DNA of 64,000 nucleotides from Acinetobacter sp. ANC 3929 (GCF_000369405.1 NZ_KB849999.1:850054-914053); one strand, 5' to 3'. Shown: positions 49,679 to 59,039, numbered from the stretch's first letter. Numbers and translations are program-made. Notes: generated by a model not told the origin, from the sequence alone.

Positions 49679-50668
49679 ATGCAAATCAAACAACTAAATC
49701 AAAGTATCACGATCATTTTATTACTGAGCTTATCGACGATCACCTCAGCAAAAACGTTGGAACTAGCATTTACAACAGAACAAATGCAGCAACTCACCCA
49801 ACTATTGAAGCAACAGAATTTACTGGATCATAATAATCAACTGGTAGATGTCATTTCTACCTACGGCGACAATCAGCCGGTTGGATTGTTTTCGTCTTTA
49901 TACCAATATGTTTATAACATCATCAAAGATTCTAGTCGCGTCGATCAAAATACTAAATTCTGGTTTAGTCAGGCAGCTGCGATCAACGCTGCAAATACCA
50001 GTGTTCCCGCCAGTAACTATATCCGTGGTACAACACAGTATGGTCTGCAATATCGAGGCACTATCCAATCCAACATGCCGCAATATCAAATCAATCAGCA
50101 ACTACAAAAAACATCAAACCTGATTGGGCAAAATGTCATCAATGACATTTTAAACACCAAGGGGATCCCTGTTTTCTCAGCAATGATTAGCAACGATATT
50201 AGCGCAGCAATTGGCAATTACCGCTTGGGTCGTTTTCAGCAAACCCCTGGAGGTTGGGGTGGTTCTTTTTACTACTGGAATGCGCCCTTAAATTATGGGC
50301 AAATCGGGCAAAATAATATCAGTGTAGGTCAATCGATTTTATACGGGGCCACCGTGTATATAAACGGCTCCAATCAATCCTTTGACCGCAGTAAAGCAGA
50401 ATTCTTATATGCCAATAGCCAAGCTGTCACCGACTTTATTCTCGCCAGTAAGAGCAGTACGGTCATTTTACAAAGCTTGCAAAACCCGACTGCCATCAAT
50501 ACGCTGGTAGATAATGCGATTAATTCAATCATGACTGGACTGAATGCCCAAGCACCACAGAGCATCAAAGCTCAATTGGCATCACAAGTCATTGCCAACT
50601 TGGGTATACGTGCTGCGACACGCAATTGGACACCAGGACCACACTCCCCAGCTGGCGGGCACTATTAA
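49679..50668 (+). CDS. Secreted protein of unknown function
   Basis: About 329 residues. Three possible starts (GTG 49673, ATG 49676, ATG 49679); the last has AGGAG 6 nt upstream. A clear signal peptide (MQIKQLNQSITIILLLSLST, cut near SAKT) leads to a mature protein rich in Gln, Asn, Ser and Ala, of low charge, with aromatic/Gly stretches (GGWGGSFYYWNAPLNYGQIG) and a Gly/Pro/His-rich C-terminus (GPHSPAGGHY). No enzymatic motif or lipobox. Likely periplasmic or extracellular. Family not recognised. Confidence 0.65.
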   Translation: MQIKQLNQSITIILLLSLSTITSAKTLELAFTTEQMQQLTQLLKQQNLLDHNNQLVDVISTYGDNQPVGLFSSLYQYVYNIIKDSSRVDQNTKFWFSQAAAINAANTSVPASNYIRGTTQYGLQYRGTIQSNMPQYQINQQLQKTSNLIGQNVINDILNTKGIPVFSAMISNDISAAIGNYRLGRFQQTPGGWGGSFYYWNAPLNYGQIGQNNISVGQSILYGATVYINGSNQSFDRSKAEFLYANSQAVTDFILASKSSTVILQSLQNPTAINTLVDNAINSIMTGLNAQAPQSIKAQLASQVIANLGIRAATRNWTPGPHSPAGGHY

Positions 50669-50687
50669 CTAGAACCGATTAAAATCC

Positions 50688-51389
50688 ATGTTAAAACTTT
50701 ACCATCTCAGCAACTCTCGCTCGCAGCGTATCGTGTGGCTACTTGAAGTCTTACAACTCGACTATGAGCTTATTTTTTGTGAGCGCACTCGCAACGGCGA
50801 AGCGCCTGAGTGGCTGAAAGACATTCACCCTTTAGGTAAGGTGCCCATTCTGGTAGATGACACATCTACTCCCCCCCAAGTTTTAGCAGAGACATCCGCT
50901 ATATTAGAGAGTCTGCTAGCAAATGGATTGCCTCATCAGCTCCAACCAATAGATTCAGTAAATAAACAGCACTATTTTTATTGGAAAAATTTTGCAGACG
51001 CAACGTTGATGCCGAATTTAGCACTCAAGCAGATTTTCTCTCGAATGGTAGATCGGTCGCCTTTTTTTGCGCGACCTTTAATCAAAATCATAAAGCGAGC
51101 TTTTGATCGACAATTCCTCAACCCCACCCTTTATAATCAGATGACATTCATAGAACAGCATCTGGCTACACATGCATGGTTTGCAGGAGAAAACTTCTCT
51201 GCTGCCGATATCATGATGGTGTTTTTAGTAGAAGCTCTACTGGACTTAATCCCAAACAGTCAACAGTTCTCTGCAACAGTAAACTATATGCAGCGCGTCC
51301 AGAAATTAGACTCTTTTCAAGCTGCACAAGTCAAAGGTCATTGGAATAGCCATGAACATCAAGTTTACTGGTCAAAAACATGGGCTTAA
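50688..51389 (+). CDS. Glutathione S-transferase family protein
   Basis: 233 residues. The N-terminal thioredoxin-like domain has LSNSRSQRIVWLLE and HPLGKVPIL with the conserved cis-Pro, then ETSAILESL. The C-terminal helical domain has GENFSAADIMM. The catalytic residue would be one of the Ser in the first loop (LSNSRS), as in bacterial GSTs related to the yeast Gtt1 type. Conjugates glutathione or acts in peroxide reduction. It is only 20 nt after the secreted protein gene. Confidence 0.85.
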   Translation: MLKLYHLSNSRSQRIVWLLEVLQLDYELIFCERTRNGEAPEWLKDIHPLGKVPILVDDTSTPPQVLAETSAILESLLANGLPHQLQPIDSVNKQHYFYWKNFADATLMPNLALKQIFSRMVDRSPFFARPLIKIIKRAFDRQFLNPTLYNQMTFIEQHLATHAWFAGENFSAADIMMVFLVEALLDLIPNSQQFSATVNYMQRVQKLDSFQAAQVKGHWNSHEHQVYWSKTWA

Positions 51390-51447
51390 ATTGCGAATCC
51401 CCAACAAGCCCTGCTGTTTAGAGTGCTCCGTTTCGCAATAACTAAAA

Positions 51448-51475
51448 AAGGAATGATTTGCATCATTCCTTCTTT
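51448..51475 (-). terminator. Terminator between the GST gene and bfmS
   Basis: AAGGAATGAT/ATCATTCCTT with flanking A and T runs (AAAAAAGG ... CTTCTTT). It probably serves bfmRS on the minus strand and the GST gene on the plus strand. Confidence 0.7.
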
Positions 51476-51483
51476 ACTCTTTT

Positions 51484-53124
51484 TTATTTTTTAATCACTT
51501 GTTTATATCGCTTCGCAGGCCACGTCATAATAAAACGTGCACCGCCTAAGTTTGGACTCTGATCCACCTGAATCGTGCCACCGAACCAATAAGCAATACG
51601 GCTGACAATCGACAAACCAAGACCATAGCCACCCGAAGCACGGGTACGACTATCATCCAAACGGGCAAAAGCTTCAAAGATTCGTGCACGCTCTTGCTCT
51701 GGAATCCCAGGACCATCATCTTCTACACAAACATAAGCATTACCATCAGCACGAATACCACCGCTAATCCGCACCTTGTTATCGCAATAACGGACTGCAT
51801 TACCTACCAAGTTTTGTACTACGCGATGTAGATAGCGACGTTCAGCATCAACTTTCAAGGCCAATGGTGGTGCAATCAACTCAATTTCTTTTTGCGTCTT
51901 CAATGCTTCGGTTTCCATTGCCACTTGGTCAAGCACTTCAACCAGTACAATGTCCTCGAAATCTAAAGATGGCGTACCCTGTTCCAATTTGGCATAGGTC
52001 ATGATCTCATCAATCAAGGTATTGAGTGCTTCAATATCTTTATCAATCATGTCCACTTGCTGAATTCGGTAATTATAATCATCTTCTTCCGCCAGCATCT
52101 CCATCCCAAAACGAATCCGCGCCACAGGTGTTCTTAACTCATGCGATACCGCACGCATCAATTCACGCTGCGCTTCAATCAAACGCTGAATATGATCTGA
52201 CATATTGTTATAACTTGATGCCAAGTTTGCCATTTCATCAGTACCTTCAATTGGTACACGTAATGACAAATCACCCGACTTCATCTTGTTCAACGCATAA
52301 CGTACCTGACGGATTTTACGCTCAAGCGGTAAAATCAGGCCATAAACACCCAAGCTCAACAAGAACAAACTAAATAAGGTAATCCCTGCAGAAAGCTGGA
52401 ACGGCATCCAATTGAACATTGGCACAGGCCCAAGAATCAGGACTTGCGCAGGATGGTTTGGCATTGGAGAAACAATGGAAATTGTGGTGCCACGCATGGT
52501 TGCACTGTCTTTATACAGCAACACGCTTTGATCTTGGCGTAAACGACCAATCTGCTCTGAATCCAGATTGATATCTTTAATATCTTTTATTTCAATTGAA
52601 TAATAGAAATGCTTTTTAATTTTGTCTAAGTACTCACGCTCCTGTCCTGGATAGAAAATCAAATAATCCAGTACAAAAATCGGAAGCGCTTTCATTTGGC
52701 GTTCGCCAATTTTATCGACTTTGATATAAAGAAAATGCTTAGGGTCATCTTTCAGGCCAATAATAATATAGCCAATCCCATTATTTGCATCATAACGAAC
52801 CACTGACTTTTGCTCAGCGACTCTTTTCTTCTCTGTACGGGATAATTCTACCCGTTCAGCATCGACATAGTAGATAGGAAGTTCCAGCAAGTCAGATGCA
52901 TCGGAAATCCAGTCGAGTTTTTGTTGTTTTTCTGGCTGACGAGATACCCCTTCACTAATGACATAGGAAATGCCATCTGTGAGAGACTCGCGATATTCTT
53001 GCGCCCGTTGATAGTTAATAATTTGGACCAGCAAATAACAAAATGCGGCAACCACTACAACTAAAACCACCAACCCAGCATAAATACGCAAGAATATGCT
53101 GTTTTTCAGTACTCGACTCACCAT
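51484..53124 (-). CDS. bfmS: Sensor histidine kinase BfmS
   Basis: 546 residues. Two membrane spans flank a periplasmic domain of about 200 residues, then a HAMP linker (LERKIRQVRYALNKMKSGDL), a dimerisation/phosphoacceptor helix with the His in RAVSHELRTPVARIR, and the ATPase domain (NLVGNAVRYC; VEDDGPGIPEQER; GGYGLGLSIVSR). It partners BfmR in control of envelope, capsule, biofilm and stress responses in Acinetobacter. It follows bfmR by about 100 nt with a hairpin in between. Confidence 0.93.
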   Translation of the reverse strand: MVSRVLKNSIFLRIYAGLVVLVVVVAAFCYLLVQIINYQRAQEYRESLTDGISYVISEGVSRQPEKQQKLDWISDASDLLELPIYYVDAERVELSRTEKKRVAEQKSVVRYDANNGIGYIIIGLKDDPKHFLYIKVDKIGERQMKALPIFVLDYLIFYPGQEREYLDKIKKHFYYSIEIKDIKDINLDSEQIGRLRQDQSVLLYKDSATMRGTTISIVSPMPNHPAQVLILGPVPMFNWMPFQLSAGITLFSLFLLSLGVYGLILPLERKIRQVRYALNKMKSGDLSLRVPIEGTDEMANLASSYNNMSDHIQRLIEAQRELMRAVSHELRTPVARIRFGMEMLAEEDDYNYRIQQVDMIDKDIEALNTLIDEIMTYAKLEQGTPSLDFEDIVLVEVLDQVAMETEALKTQKEIELIAPPLALKVDAERRYLHRVVQNLVGNAVRYCDNKVRISGGIRADGNAYVCVEDDGPGIPEQERARIFEAFARLDDSRTRASGGYGLGLSIVSRIAYWFGGTIQVDQSPNLGGARFIMTWPAKRYKQVIKK

Positions 53125-53197
53125 AAGGTAAATTATTCCAAGCTATTAAAATCCCACTTATGCAGCCACGCTACACAAGTCCTTTGCAGAAAGGAAA

Positions 53198-53223
53198 GAA
53201 TCCCCCTTTTTCAAGGAGGATTC
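53198..53223. repeat. Hairpin between bfmR and bfmS
   Basis: GAATCC/GGATTC with an inner CCTT/AAGG stem and a mismatch. It resembles the short palindromes rich in CCCTT/AAGG often found between Acinetobacter genes. It could set the relative amounts of the two regulators by partial termination or mRNA stability. Confidence 0.5.
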
Positions 53224-53230
53224 GAGGGAT

Positions 53231-53947
53231 TTAGATCCCGTTGGTTTCTTTAACAAACAAGTAACCTTTACTACGCACAGTTTTAATGCGTTTCGGGTTT
53301 TCTGGATCATCACCAATTTTTGGACGGATACGTGAAATACGTACATCGATTGAACGATCTTGGCCATCATATTCAATACCACGAAGACGCTCAAAAATAT
53401 CTTCACGAGACAAGATACGGCCAGCGTTTGAAGCCAACAACCATAACAAGTCATATTCAGCGCTGGTGAAATCGACCAACTCACCATTTAAAGTCACTGA
53501 ACGACCACCGTTATCAATGACAAGATCATCAAACTCAATACGTTGAGCCACTTCATCTTCAACCGTCTTATCCGTACGGCGTAATAAAGCACGGATACGA
53601 GCCAGCAATACGCGTGGTTGAACAGGTTTCGCAACGTAATCGTCTGCACCCATTTCTAAGCCAAGTACCTGATCCATATCTTCTGTACGTGCAGTAAGCA
53701 TCAGAATTGGTTGGTGGTAATGTGGACGCACTTCACGACAAACGGTTAAACCATCTGCGCCAGGTAACATCACATCGAGAACCACTAAATCTGGTTGCTC
53801 GCTGATAATGCGACGGATTGCACGATTACCATCAGTTTCGACTCCAACTTCTAAACCGTTACGAATCAAATACTCTTGTGTTAAACGTGCTAAGCGTTCG
53901 TCATCTTCTACGATCAAAATCTTCGGTAACTTTTCTTCTTGGCTCAT
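53231..53947 (-). CDS. bfmR: Response regulator BfmR (OmpR/PhoB type)
   Basis: 238 residues. Receiver with IVEDDERLA, phosphoacceptor Asp in VVLDVMLPGADG, Thr in LTARTED and Lys in YVAKPVQPRV. The winged-helix DNA-binding domain follows (VDFTSAEYDLLWLLASNAGR; RIRPKIGDDP). The sequence matches BfmR of Acinetobacter, the master regulator of csu pili, capsule and stress tolerance. AGGGGC lies 7 nt before the ATG. First gene of bfmRS, divergent from nrdA. Confidence 0.95.
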   Translation of the reverse strand: MSQEEKLPKILIVEDDERLARLTQEYLIRNGLEVGVETDGNRAIRRIISEQPDLVVLDVMLPGADGLTVCREVRPHYHQPILMLTARTEDMDQVLGLEMGADDYVAKPVQPRVLLARIRALLRRTDKTVEDEVAQRIEFDDLVIDNGGRSVTLNGELVDFTSAEYDLLWLLASNAGRILSREDIFERLRGIEYDGQDRSIDVRISRIRPKIGDDPENPKRIKTVRSKGYLFVKETNGI

Positions 53948-54234
53948 TTGTTTGCCCCTAAAATCTGAGTGAATCTATCTATGAAATCTGACAGATACAT
54001 TGGTTTATGTTTTGCAATATACACACGTTTACATTGTAAACAAGTAGGCGTTCACCAAACTGATACACGCTTACCCAGTTTTGTTATCTTTTTATTAAAA
54101 TTATGAATTTTAATATATTTTTCAGAAATATATGCATTTTCCGATAGGATGAATATTTAGTATAAATTTTGTGCCAATGTTAAACAATTTGTTTCTTTCT
54201 TGACCCAAAATAATTTAAGTGTTTGTTTTTTGAG

Positions 54235-54255
54235 TTATCCACAGAGTTATCTATA
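54235..54255 (+). promoter_or_regulatory. DnaA box pair upstream of nrdA
   Basis: A perfect DnaA box TTATCCACA (54235-54243) and a second, weaker TTATCTATA (54247-54255) lie in direct repeat, 12 bp apart (both preceded by GAG). DnaA controls nrdAB in E. coli, and the position here, about 240 nt before nrdA, fits that use. Confidence 0.6.
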
Positions 54256-54357
54256 AGCCTTTTTCAATGGCTTTGATATGCTATGTGACTGTGATTTCAG
54301 CAGTTAAGACATGAAAAAAAAATTAGTAAAATGTCAAGGATTGATCTACTCCAAAAA

Positions 54358-54405
54358 ATCCCGTATCTTGTGTTGAAAATAAACTTTAACCACTAAGTAT
54401 TGTGT
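54358..54405 (+). promoter_or_regulatory. Tandem NrdR boxes upstream of nrdA
   Basis: Box 2 (54390-54405) CCACTAAGTATTGTGT matches ACACWATATATWGTGT at 13 of 16 positions. Box 1 (54358-54373) ATCCCGTATCTTGTGT matches at 11. The 32-bp spacing equals three helical turns, the usual arrangement for cooperative NrdR binding. They lie 90-130 nt before the nrdA start. Confidence 0.75.
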
Positions 54406-54491
54406 TTATCCCTCAAACATCGTGGCATACTTTTTGCTCGATTCAAACGGTCCATGAACATAAAAATAGATGATAATGGAGCTATGCTGAC

Positions 54492-57329
54492 ATGAGCATC
54501 ATCACTTCTACTCCTGGCCAACTTCAGGTCATTAAGCGCACCGGTGAGATTGCGACATTTAATGCCGAGAAAATTTCTGTTGCGATTGGGAAAGCATTTT
54601 TAGCTGTTGAAGGTCAACAAGGTACTGACTCAAGTCGTATCCATGACCGTATCACTCAACTGACTGAAATGGTAATGAACACATTTAATCGTCGTTTGCC
54701 TTCTGGCGGTACGATTCATATCGAAGAAATTCAAGACCAAGTTGAATTGGCCCTGATGCGTACAGGCGAGCAAAAAGTTGCACGCGCCTATGTCATTTAT
54801 CGTGACCAACGCGCAAGTGCTCGTCAGCAAACTGGTGCGAACCATCACCCTACCCTTCAAATTACAGATGCCAATGGTCAGCTCCAACCATTAGATTTGG
54901 ATGCGCTTACAGCAACCATTCAAACTGCAAGTGAAGGTCTAGAAGGAATTGATGTTCAAGCCATTCTTGATGAAACGGTTAAGAACTTATATAACGGCGT
55001 AAAAGAAAGCGATATCGCGACCACCATGATGATGGCAACGCGTACCCGTATCGAACAAGAGCCAAACTATACTTATGTGACTGCGCGTTTACTTAGTAGC
55101 GAATTGGTCAGCACAGGTTTAGAGTTCCTCGGTCTACCGACAGACACCTTAGAAGGTGATGCTTTAGAAACCTTCTTGAAGAAAGGTATTGAGCTTGATC
55201 TTCTTTCTAAAGACTTGCTTGAATTTGACCTTGCAAAATTGGCTGCTGCGATCAAACCAGAACGCTCAAACCAATTCACATATTTAGGTCTACAAACTTT
55301 ATTTGACCGTTACTTCATCCATTCAAATGGTGTGCGTTTTGAATTACCACAATTATTCTTTATGCGTGTGTCGATGGGTCTTTCGCTCAATGAAGAAAAT
55401 AGAGAAGACCGTGCAATCGAGTTCTATGACTTATTGTCTAGCTTCGACTACATGGCTTCTACACCAACGCTATTTAACTCAGGTACATTACGTCCGCAAT
55501 TATCGAGCTGTTACTTAACAACAATCGGTGATGACCTGTATGACATTTATGGTGCAATGCGTGACAACGCAATGCTGTCAAAATGGGCTGGTGGTTTAGG
55601 CAATGACTGGACACCTGTACGTGCATTGAACTCTTATATCAAAGGCACTAACGGTAAATCTCAAGGTGTTGTACCTTTCCTTAAAGTTGCGAATGATACA
55701 GCCGTTGCGGTGAACCAAGGTGGTAAGCGTAAAGGTGCAGTTTGTGCATACCTTGAAACTTGGCACTTGGATGTTGAAGAATTCCTAGAGCTACGTAAAA
55801 ACACAGGTGATGACCGTCGTCGTACCCACGACATGAACACAGCGAACTGGGTTCCTGACTTGTTCATGCAACGTGTGTTTGAAGATGCTGAATGGACACT
55901 GTTCACGCCGTCTGAAACACCAGACTTGCATGACTTAACAGGCGCAGAATTCGCTGAGCGTTATGCACACTACGAAGCGGTAGCAAAAGAACAAAACATG
56001 CTACACAAGAAAGTACGTGCGAAAGATTTATGGCGCAAAATGCTTTCGATGTTGTTCGAAACTGGTCATCCATGGATTACATTCAAAGACGTATGTAACT
56101 TACGTTCCCCACAACAACATGTTGGCGTGGTTCACTCATCTAACTTGTGTACAGAAATCACTTTAAACACAAACCAAGATGAAATCGCGGTCTGTAACTT
56201 AGGTTCGATCAACCTTGTACAACACGTTCAAGGTGGCGTATTAGATCGTGAAAAGCTTGCGCGTACAGTGAAAACTGCGGTGCGTATGCTCGATAACGTG
56301 ATCGACATTAACTACTATGCAGTTCCACAAGCGAAAACGTCGAACTTGAAACACCGCCCTGTGGGTATGGGTATCATGGGCTTCCAAGATGCATTGTATG
56401 AAATGAATCTTGCGTATGGTTCAGATGAAGCGGTTGATTTCGCTGATGAATCGATGGAAGTGATCAGCTACTACGCAATCGAAACATCAAGTAACCTTGC
56501 AATCGAACGTGGTGCTTACTCAACATTCAAAGGTTCATTGTGGGATCAAGGTATCTTGCCAATCGACTCTTTAGAAATCGTTGCGAAATCTCGTCCAGAG
56601 CGCATGTTCGAAGTGGATCGTACGCAACGTTTAGACTGGGACACGTTACGTGCCAAAGTTCAAAAAGACGGTATGCGTAACTCAAATGTGATGGCGATTG
56701 CACCGACTGCAACCATCTCTAACATTTGTGGCGTATCTCAATCGATTGAGCCAACATTCCAGAACTTGTATGTGAAATCTAACCTTTCTGGTGAGTTCAC
56801 TGTGATCAACCCTTACCTTGTTCGTGCATTAAAAGAACGTGGTCTTTGGGATACAGTGATGGTAAACGACCTGAAACACTTTGAAGGTTCGGTTCAAAAG
56901 ATTGCACGTATTCCTGAAGAATTAAAAGCAATCTTCGCGACTGCATTTGAAGTGGATACTCGCTGGATCGTAGATGCTGCGTCACGTCGTCAAAAATGGA
57001 TCGACCAAGCACAGTCATTGAACCTTTACATCGCTGGCGCGAATGGTAAGAAACTTGACATCACGTATAAGATGGCATGGTTACGTGGTCTTAAAACCAC
57101 GTATTACCTCCGAGCTTTAGGTGCAACATCGGCTGAAAAATCAACCATCAATACGGGTGCACTGAATGCAGTGAAACCAGCATCGGTTGAAGCGCCTGTG
57201 GTTGCAGCACAAGCAGCGGTTGTTGCAGAAAAAGCTGAAGTGCAAACTGAAGATGATGGTTTCTCAACCGCAGCGCCAGTGCCATTGGCGTGTTCAATCG
57301 ACAACCCAGACTGCGAAGCTTGTCAGTAA
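54492..57329 (+). CDS. nrdA: Class Ia ribonucleotide reductase, alpha subunit
   Basis: 945 residues; reduces ribonucleoside diphosphates. An N-terminal ATP-cone (VIKRTGEIATFNAEKISVAI) is followed by a second, more diverged cone (~115-210), as in Pseudomonas NrdA, for allosteric control. The active site has the Cys of LSSCYLTT and the N-C-E set of NLCTEITL. The radical-relay Tyr pair lies in the KMAWLRGLKTTYYLRALG stretch. The tail CSIDNPDCEACQ carries the redox Cys pair. About 70 residues near the C-terminus are an Ala/Val-rich linker. A GGAG site lies upstream. Operon with nrdB. Confidence 0.96.
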   Translation: MSIITSTPGQLQVIKRTGEIATFNAEKISVAIGKAFLAVEGQQGTDSSRIHDRITQLTEMVMNTFNRRLPSGGTIHIEEIQDQVELALMRTGEQKVARAYVIYRDQRASARQQTGANHHPTLQITDANGQLQPLDLDALTATIQTASEGLEGIDVQAILDETVKNLYNGVKESDIATTMMMATRTRIEQEPNYTYVTARLLSSELVSTGLEFLGLPTDTLEGDALETFLKKGIELDLLSKDLLEFDLAKLAAAIKPERSNQFTYLGLQTLFDRYFIHSNGVRFELPQLFFMRVSMGLSLNEENREDRAIEFYDLLSSFDYMASTPTLFNSGTLRPQLSSCYLTTIGDDLYDIYGAMRDNAMLSKWAGGLGNDWTPVRALNSYIKGTNGKSQGVVPFLKVANDTAVAVNQGGKRKGAVCAYLETWHLDVEEFLELRKNTGDDRRRTHDMNTANWVPDLFMQRVFEDAEWTLFTPSETPDLHDLTGAEFAERYAHYEAVAKEQNMLHKKVRAKDLWRKMLSMLFETGHPWITFKDVCNLRSPQQHVGVVHSSNLCTEITLNTNQDEIAVCNLGSINLVQHVQGGVLDREKLARTVKTAVRMLDNVIDINYYAVPQAKTSNLKHRPVGMGIMGFQDALYEMNLAYGSDEAVDFADESMEVISYYAIETSSNLAIERGAYSTFKGSLWDQGILPIDSLEIVAKSRPERMFEVDRTQRLDWDTLRAKVQKDGMRNSNVMAIAPTATISNICGVSQSIEPTFQNLYVKSNLSGEFTVINPYLVRALKERGLWDTVMVNDLKHFEGSVQKIARIPEELKAIFATAFEVDTRWIVDAASRRQKWIDQAQSLNLYIAGANGKKLDITYKMAWLRGLKTTYYLRALGATSAEKSTINTGALNAVKPASVEAPVVAAQAAVVAEKAEVQTEDDGFSTAAPVPLACSIDNPDCEACQ

Positions 57330-57352
57330 TTTCACACCTCTCTCCATAAATT

Positions 57353-57377
57353 CCCTCTCCTTCTAGGAGGGAGAGGG
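57353..57377. repeat. CCCTCTCC/GGAGAGGG palindrome after nrdA
   Basis: An 8-bp perfect stem with a 9-nt loop, similar in kind to the short intergenic palindromes of Acinetobacter. Located between nrdA and the small ORF. Confidence 0.55.
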
Positions 57378-57408
57378 TTAGAGAAAGGTTTCTATAGAGG
57401 CATAGCGC

Positions 57409-57540
57409 ATGTTCCATCTCAGTCATAATTATCAATTTGGTGTGATAGTCCTGATCTGTGCCTTTCTAGTGTTTTATATTCCAATGGTTTACGCATTTTT
57501 TAAAATACGTAAGCAACAGCGTAAGCAAAATAAGTTTTAG
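57409..57540 (+). CDS. Small membrane ORF (43 aa) between nrdA and nrdB
   Basis: 43 codons with a strong ribosome site (AGAGG, 8 nt before the ATG). One hydrophobic helix (FGVIVLICAFLVFYIPMVYA) is followed by a very basic end (KIRKQQRKQNKF), typical of small inner-membrane proteins with a cytoplasmic basic tail. It lies inside the nrdAB unit. Too small for a family call, but the signals support expression. Confidence 0.55.
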   Translation: MFHLSHNYQFGVIVLICAFLVFYIPMVYAFFKIRKQQRKQNKF

Positions 57541-57683
57541 GGATTGTCAGTGTCCATTGGTCACTTTTTAAAATTTCAGTCAATAAAACTTAATTTTGCT
57601 TACACAAATTGAGCGTATAGTAGGACATCTCCTTGCTTGAGATGTCTAAATAAAAGATATAAAGCAACGAAGAGAGAATGAAT

Positions 57684-58967
57684 ATGTCTATCCTTAGTTG
57701 GGACGATTTTGAAGATGATTCGCAAAAACCGACTGCACCTGAACACAAGTCTGCGCCCATCGACACGCAAAAAACGGTTAATACGCAAGTGGTATCTGAT
57801 TCAGAGCAATCATCGCCGCGCGTGGCAGCTGCACAACCCGCTGGAACCAATTCCGTGCGATCAACAAATCCCACCGATTCGTTGGCACGAGCATCTGCTG
57901 CCTTAGAACACCTAGATGCTGCACCGGGCTTGGAAGAGCTTGAAATGGGTGCACAGCGTGTACAGGTTGATGATAAAGCGATGATCAACTGTCGCGCAGA
58001 CTTAAACCAGCTTGTTCCGTTTAAATACGAGTGGGCTTGGCAAAAGTATCTTGACGGGTGTGCAAACCACTGGATGCCGCAAGAAGTCAACATGAACCAT
58101 GATATCGCGCTTTGGAAGTCTGAAAATGGCTTAACTGAAGATGAGCGTACCATCATCATGCGTTCTTTGGGTTTCTTCTCGACTGCGGACTCATTGGTTG
58201 CAAACAACTTGGTGTTGGCGATCTACCGTCATATTACCAACCCTGAATGCCGTCAGTACATCTTGCGTCAAGCATTTGAAGAAGCGATTCACACGCATGC
58301 TTATCAATACTGTATCGAATCTTTGGGTATGGACGAAGGCGAAGTCTTCAACATGTACCGTGAGATTCCAAGTGTTGCGCGTAAAGCATCATGGGGCTTG
58401 AAGTACACTCAATCTTTGAGTGATCCGACGTTCAACACAGGTACACCTGAAAACGACCAACGTTTATTGCGTAATTTGATCGCTTTCTATTGTGTACTTG
58501 AAGGGATCTTCTTCTACTGTGGCTTTACTCAAATCTTGAGTATGGGTCGTCGTAACAAGATGAACGGTGTTGCTGAGCAGTTCCAGTACATCTTGCGTGA
58601 TGAATCTATGCACTTGAACTTCGGTATCGACATGATCAACCAGATCAAGATCGAGAACCCGCACTTGTGGACGGCTGAGTTCCAAGAAGAAGTGATTCAA
58701 ATGATTCTTGAAGGCACGATGCTTGAGATCGAATATGCGCGTGACACCATGCCACGTGGTGTATTGGGTATGAATGCAAGCATGATGGAAGAATACTTGA
58801 AGTTCATCTGTAACCGTCGTTTAGCGCAACTTGGTTTACCTGAGCAGTTTGCTGGTGTAACCAACCCGTTTGCGTGGATGTCTGAGATGATGGACTTGCG
58901 TAAAGAGAAAAACTTCTTTGAAACGCGTGTAACGGATTACCAAACTGGCGGTGCGTTAAGCTGGTAA
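57684..58967 (+). CDS. nrdB: Class Ia ribonucleotide reductase, beta subunit
   Basis: About 427 residues. Houses the di-iron-tyrosyl radical cofactor. Metal-ligand helices are visible in [16 protein letters not shown] (Glu, His), [16 protein letters not shown] and [15 protein letters not shown] (Glu, His). The first ~80 residues are a Pro/Ser/Ala-rich, probably disordered extension absent from E. coli NrdB (376 aa). The C-terminal GGALSW would contact NrdA. The start at 57684 ([12 protein letters not shown]) fits GAGAG better than the ATG 6 nt earlier. Confidence 0.95.
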   Translation: MSILSWDDFEDDSQKPTAPEHKSAPIDTQKTVNTQVVSDSEQSSPRVAAAQPAGTNSVRSTNPTDSLARASAALEHLDAAPGLEELEMGAQRVQVDDKAMINCRADLNQLVPFKYEWAWQKYLDGCANHWMPQEVNMNHDIALWKSENGLTEDERTIIMRSLGFFSTADSLVANNLVLAIYRHITNPECRQYILRQAFEEAIHTHAYQYCIESLGMDEGEVFNMYREIPSVARKASWGLKYTQSLSDPTFNTGTPENDQRLLRNLIAFYCVLEGIFFYCGFTQILSMGRRNKMNGVAEQFQYILRDESMHLNFGIDMINQIKIENPHLWTAEFQEEVIQMILEGTMLEIEYARDTMPRGVLGMNASMMEEYLKFICNRRLAQLGLPEQFAGVTNPFAWMSEMMDLRKEKNFFETRVTDYQTGGALSW

Positions 58968-58985
58968 GTTGAATTAACAGCTAAT

Positions 58986-59011
58986 AAAAACCGCCGTAAA
59001 TGGCGGTTTTT
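58986..59011 (+). terminator. nrdB terminator
   Basis: AAAAACCGCC/GGCGGTTTTT stem with a 6-nt loop and T-run, 18 nt after the nrdB stop. Confidence 0.9.
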
Positions 59012-59039
59012 ATTTTTCTATATAATATTTCAAGAGAAA

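Larger units (their letters stand above)
53948..54491. other. Long divergent regulatory region between bfmR and nrdA
   Basis: 544 nt of AT-rich DNA without a gene. It contains a pair of DnaA-box-like sites and two NrdR-like boxes on the nrdA side (listed separately). The bfmR side is AT-rich with no clear operator. Confidence 0.7.

Noticed and set aside
57590..58207. A 205-codon open frame antisense to nrdB.
   Set aside because: It lies opposite the start of a highly conserved gene, and its codon pattern is the mirror of nrdB. It has no ribosome site and the protein is low-complexity Ser/Cys-rich.
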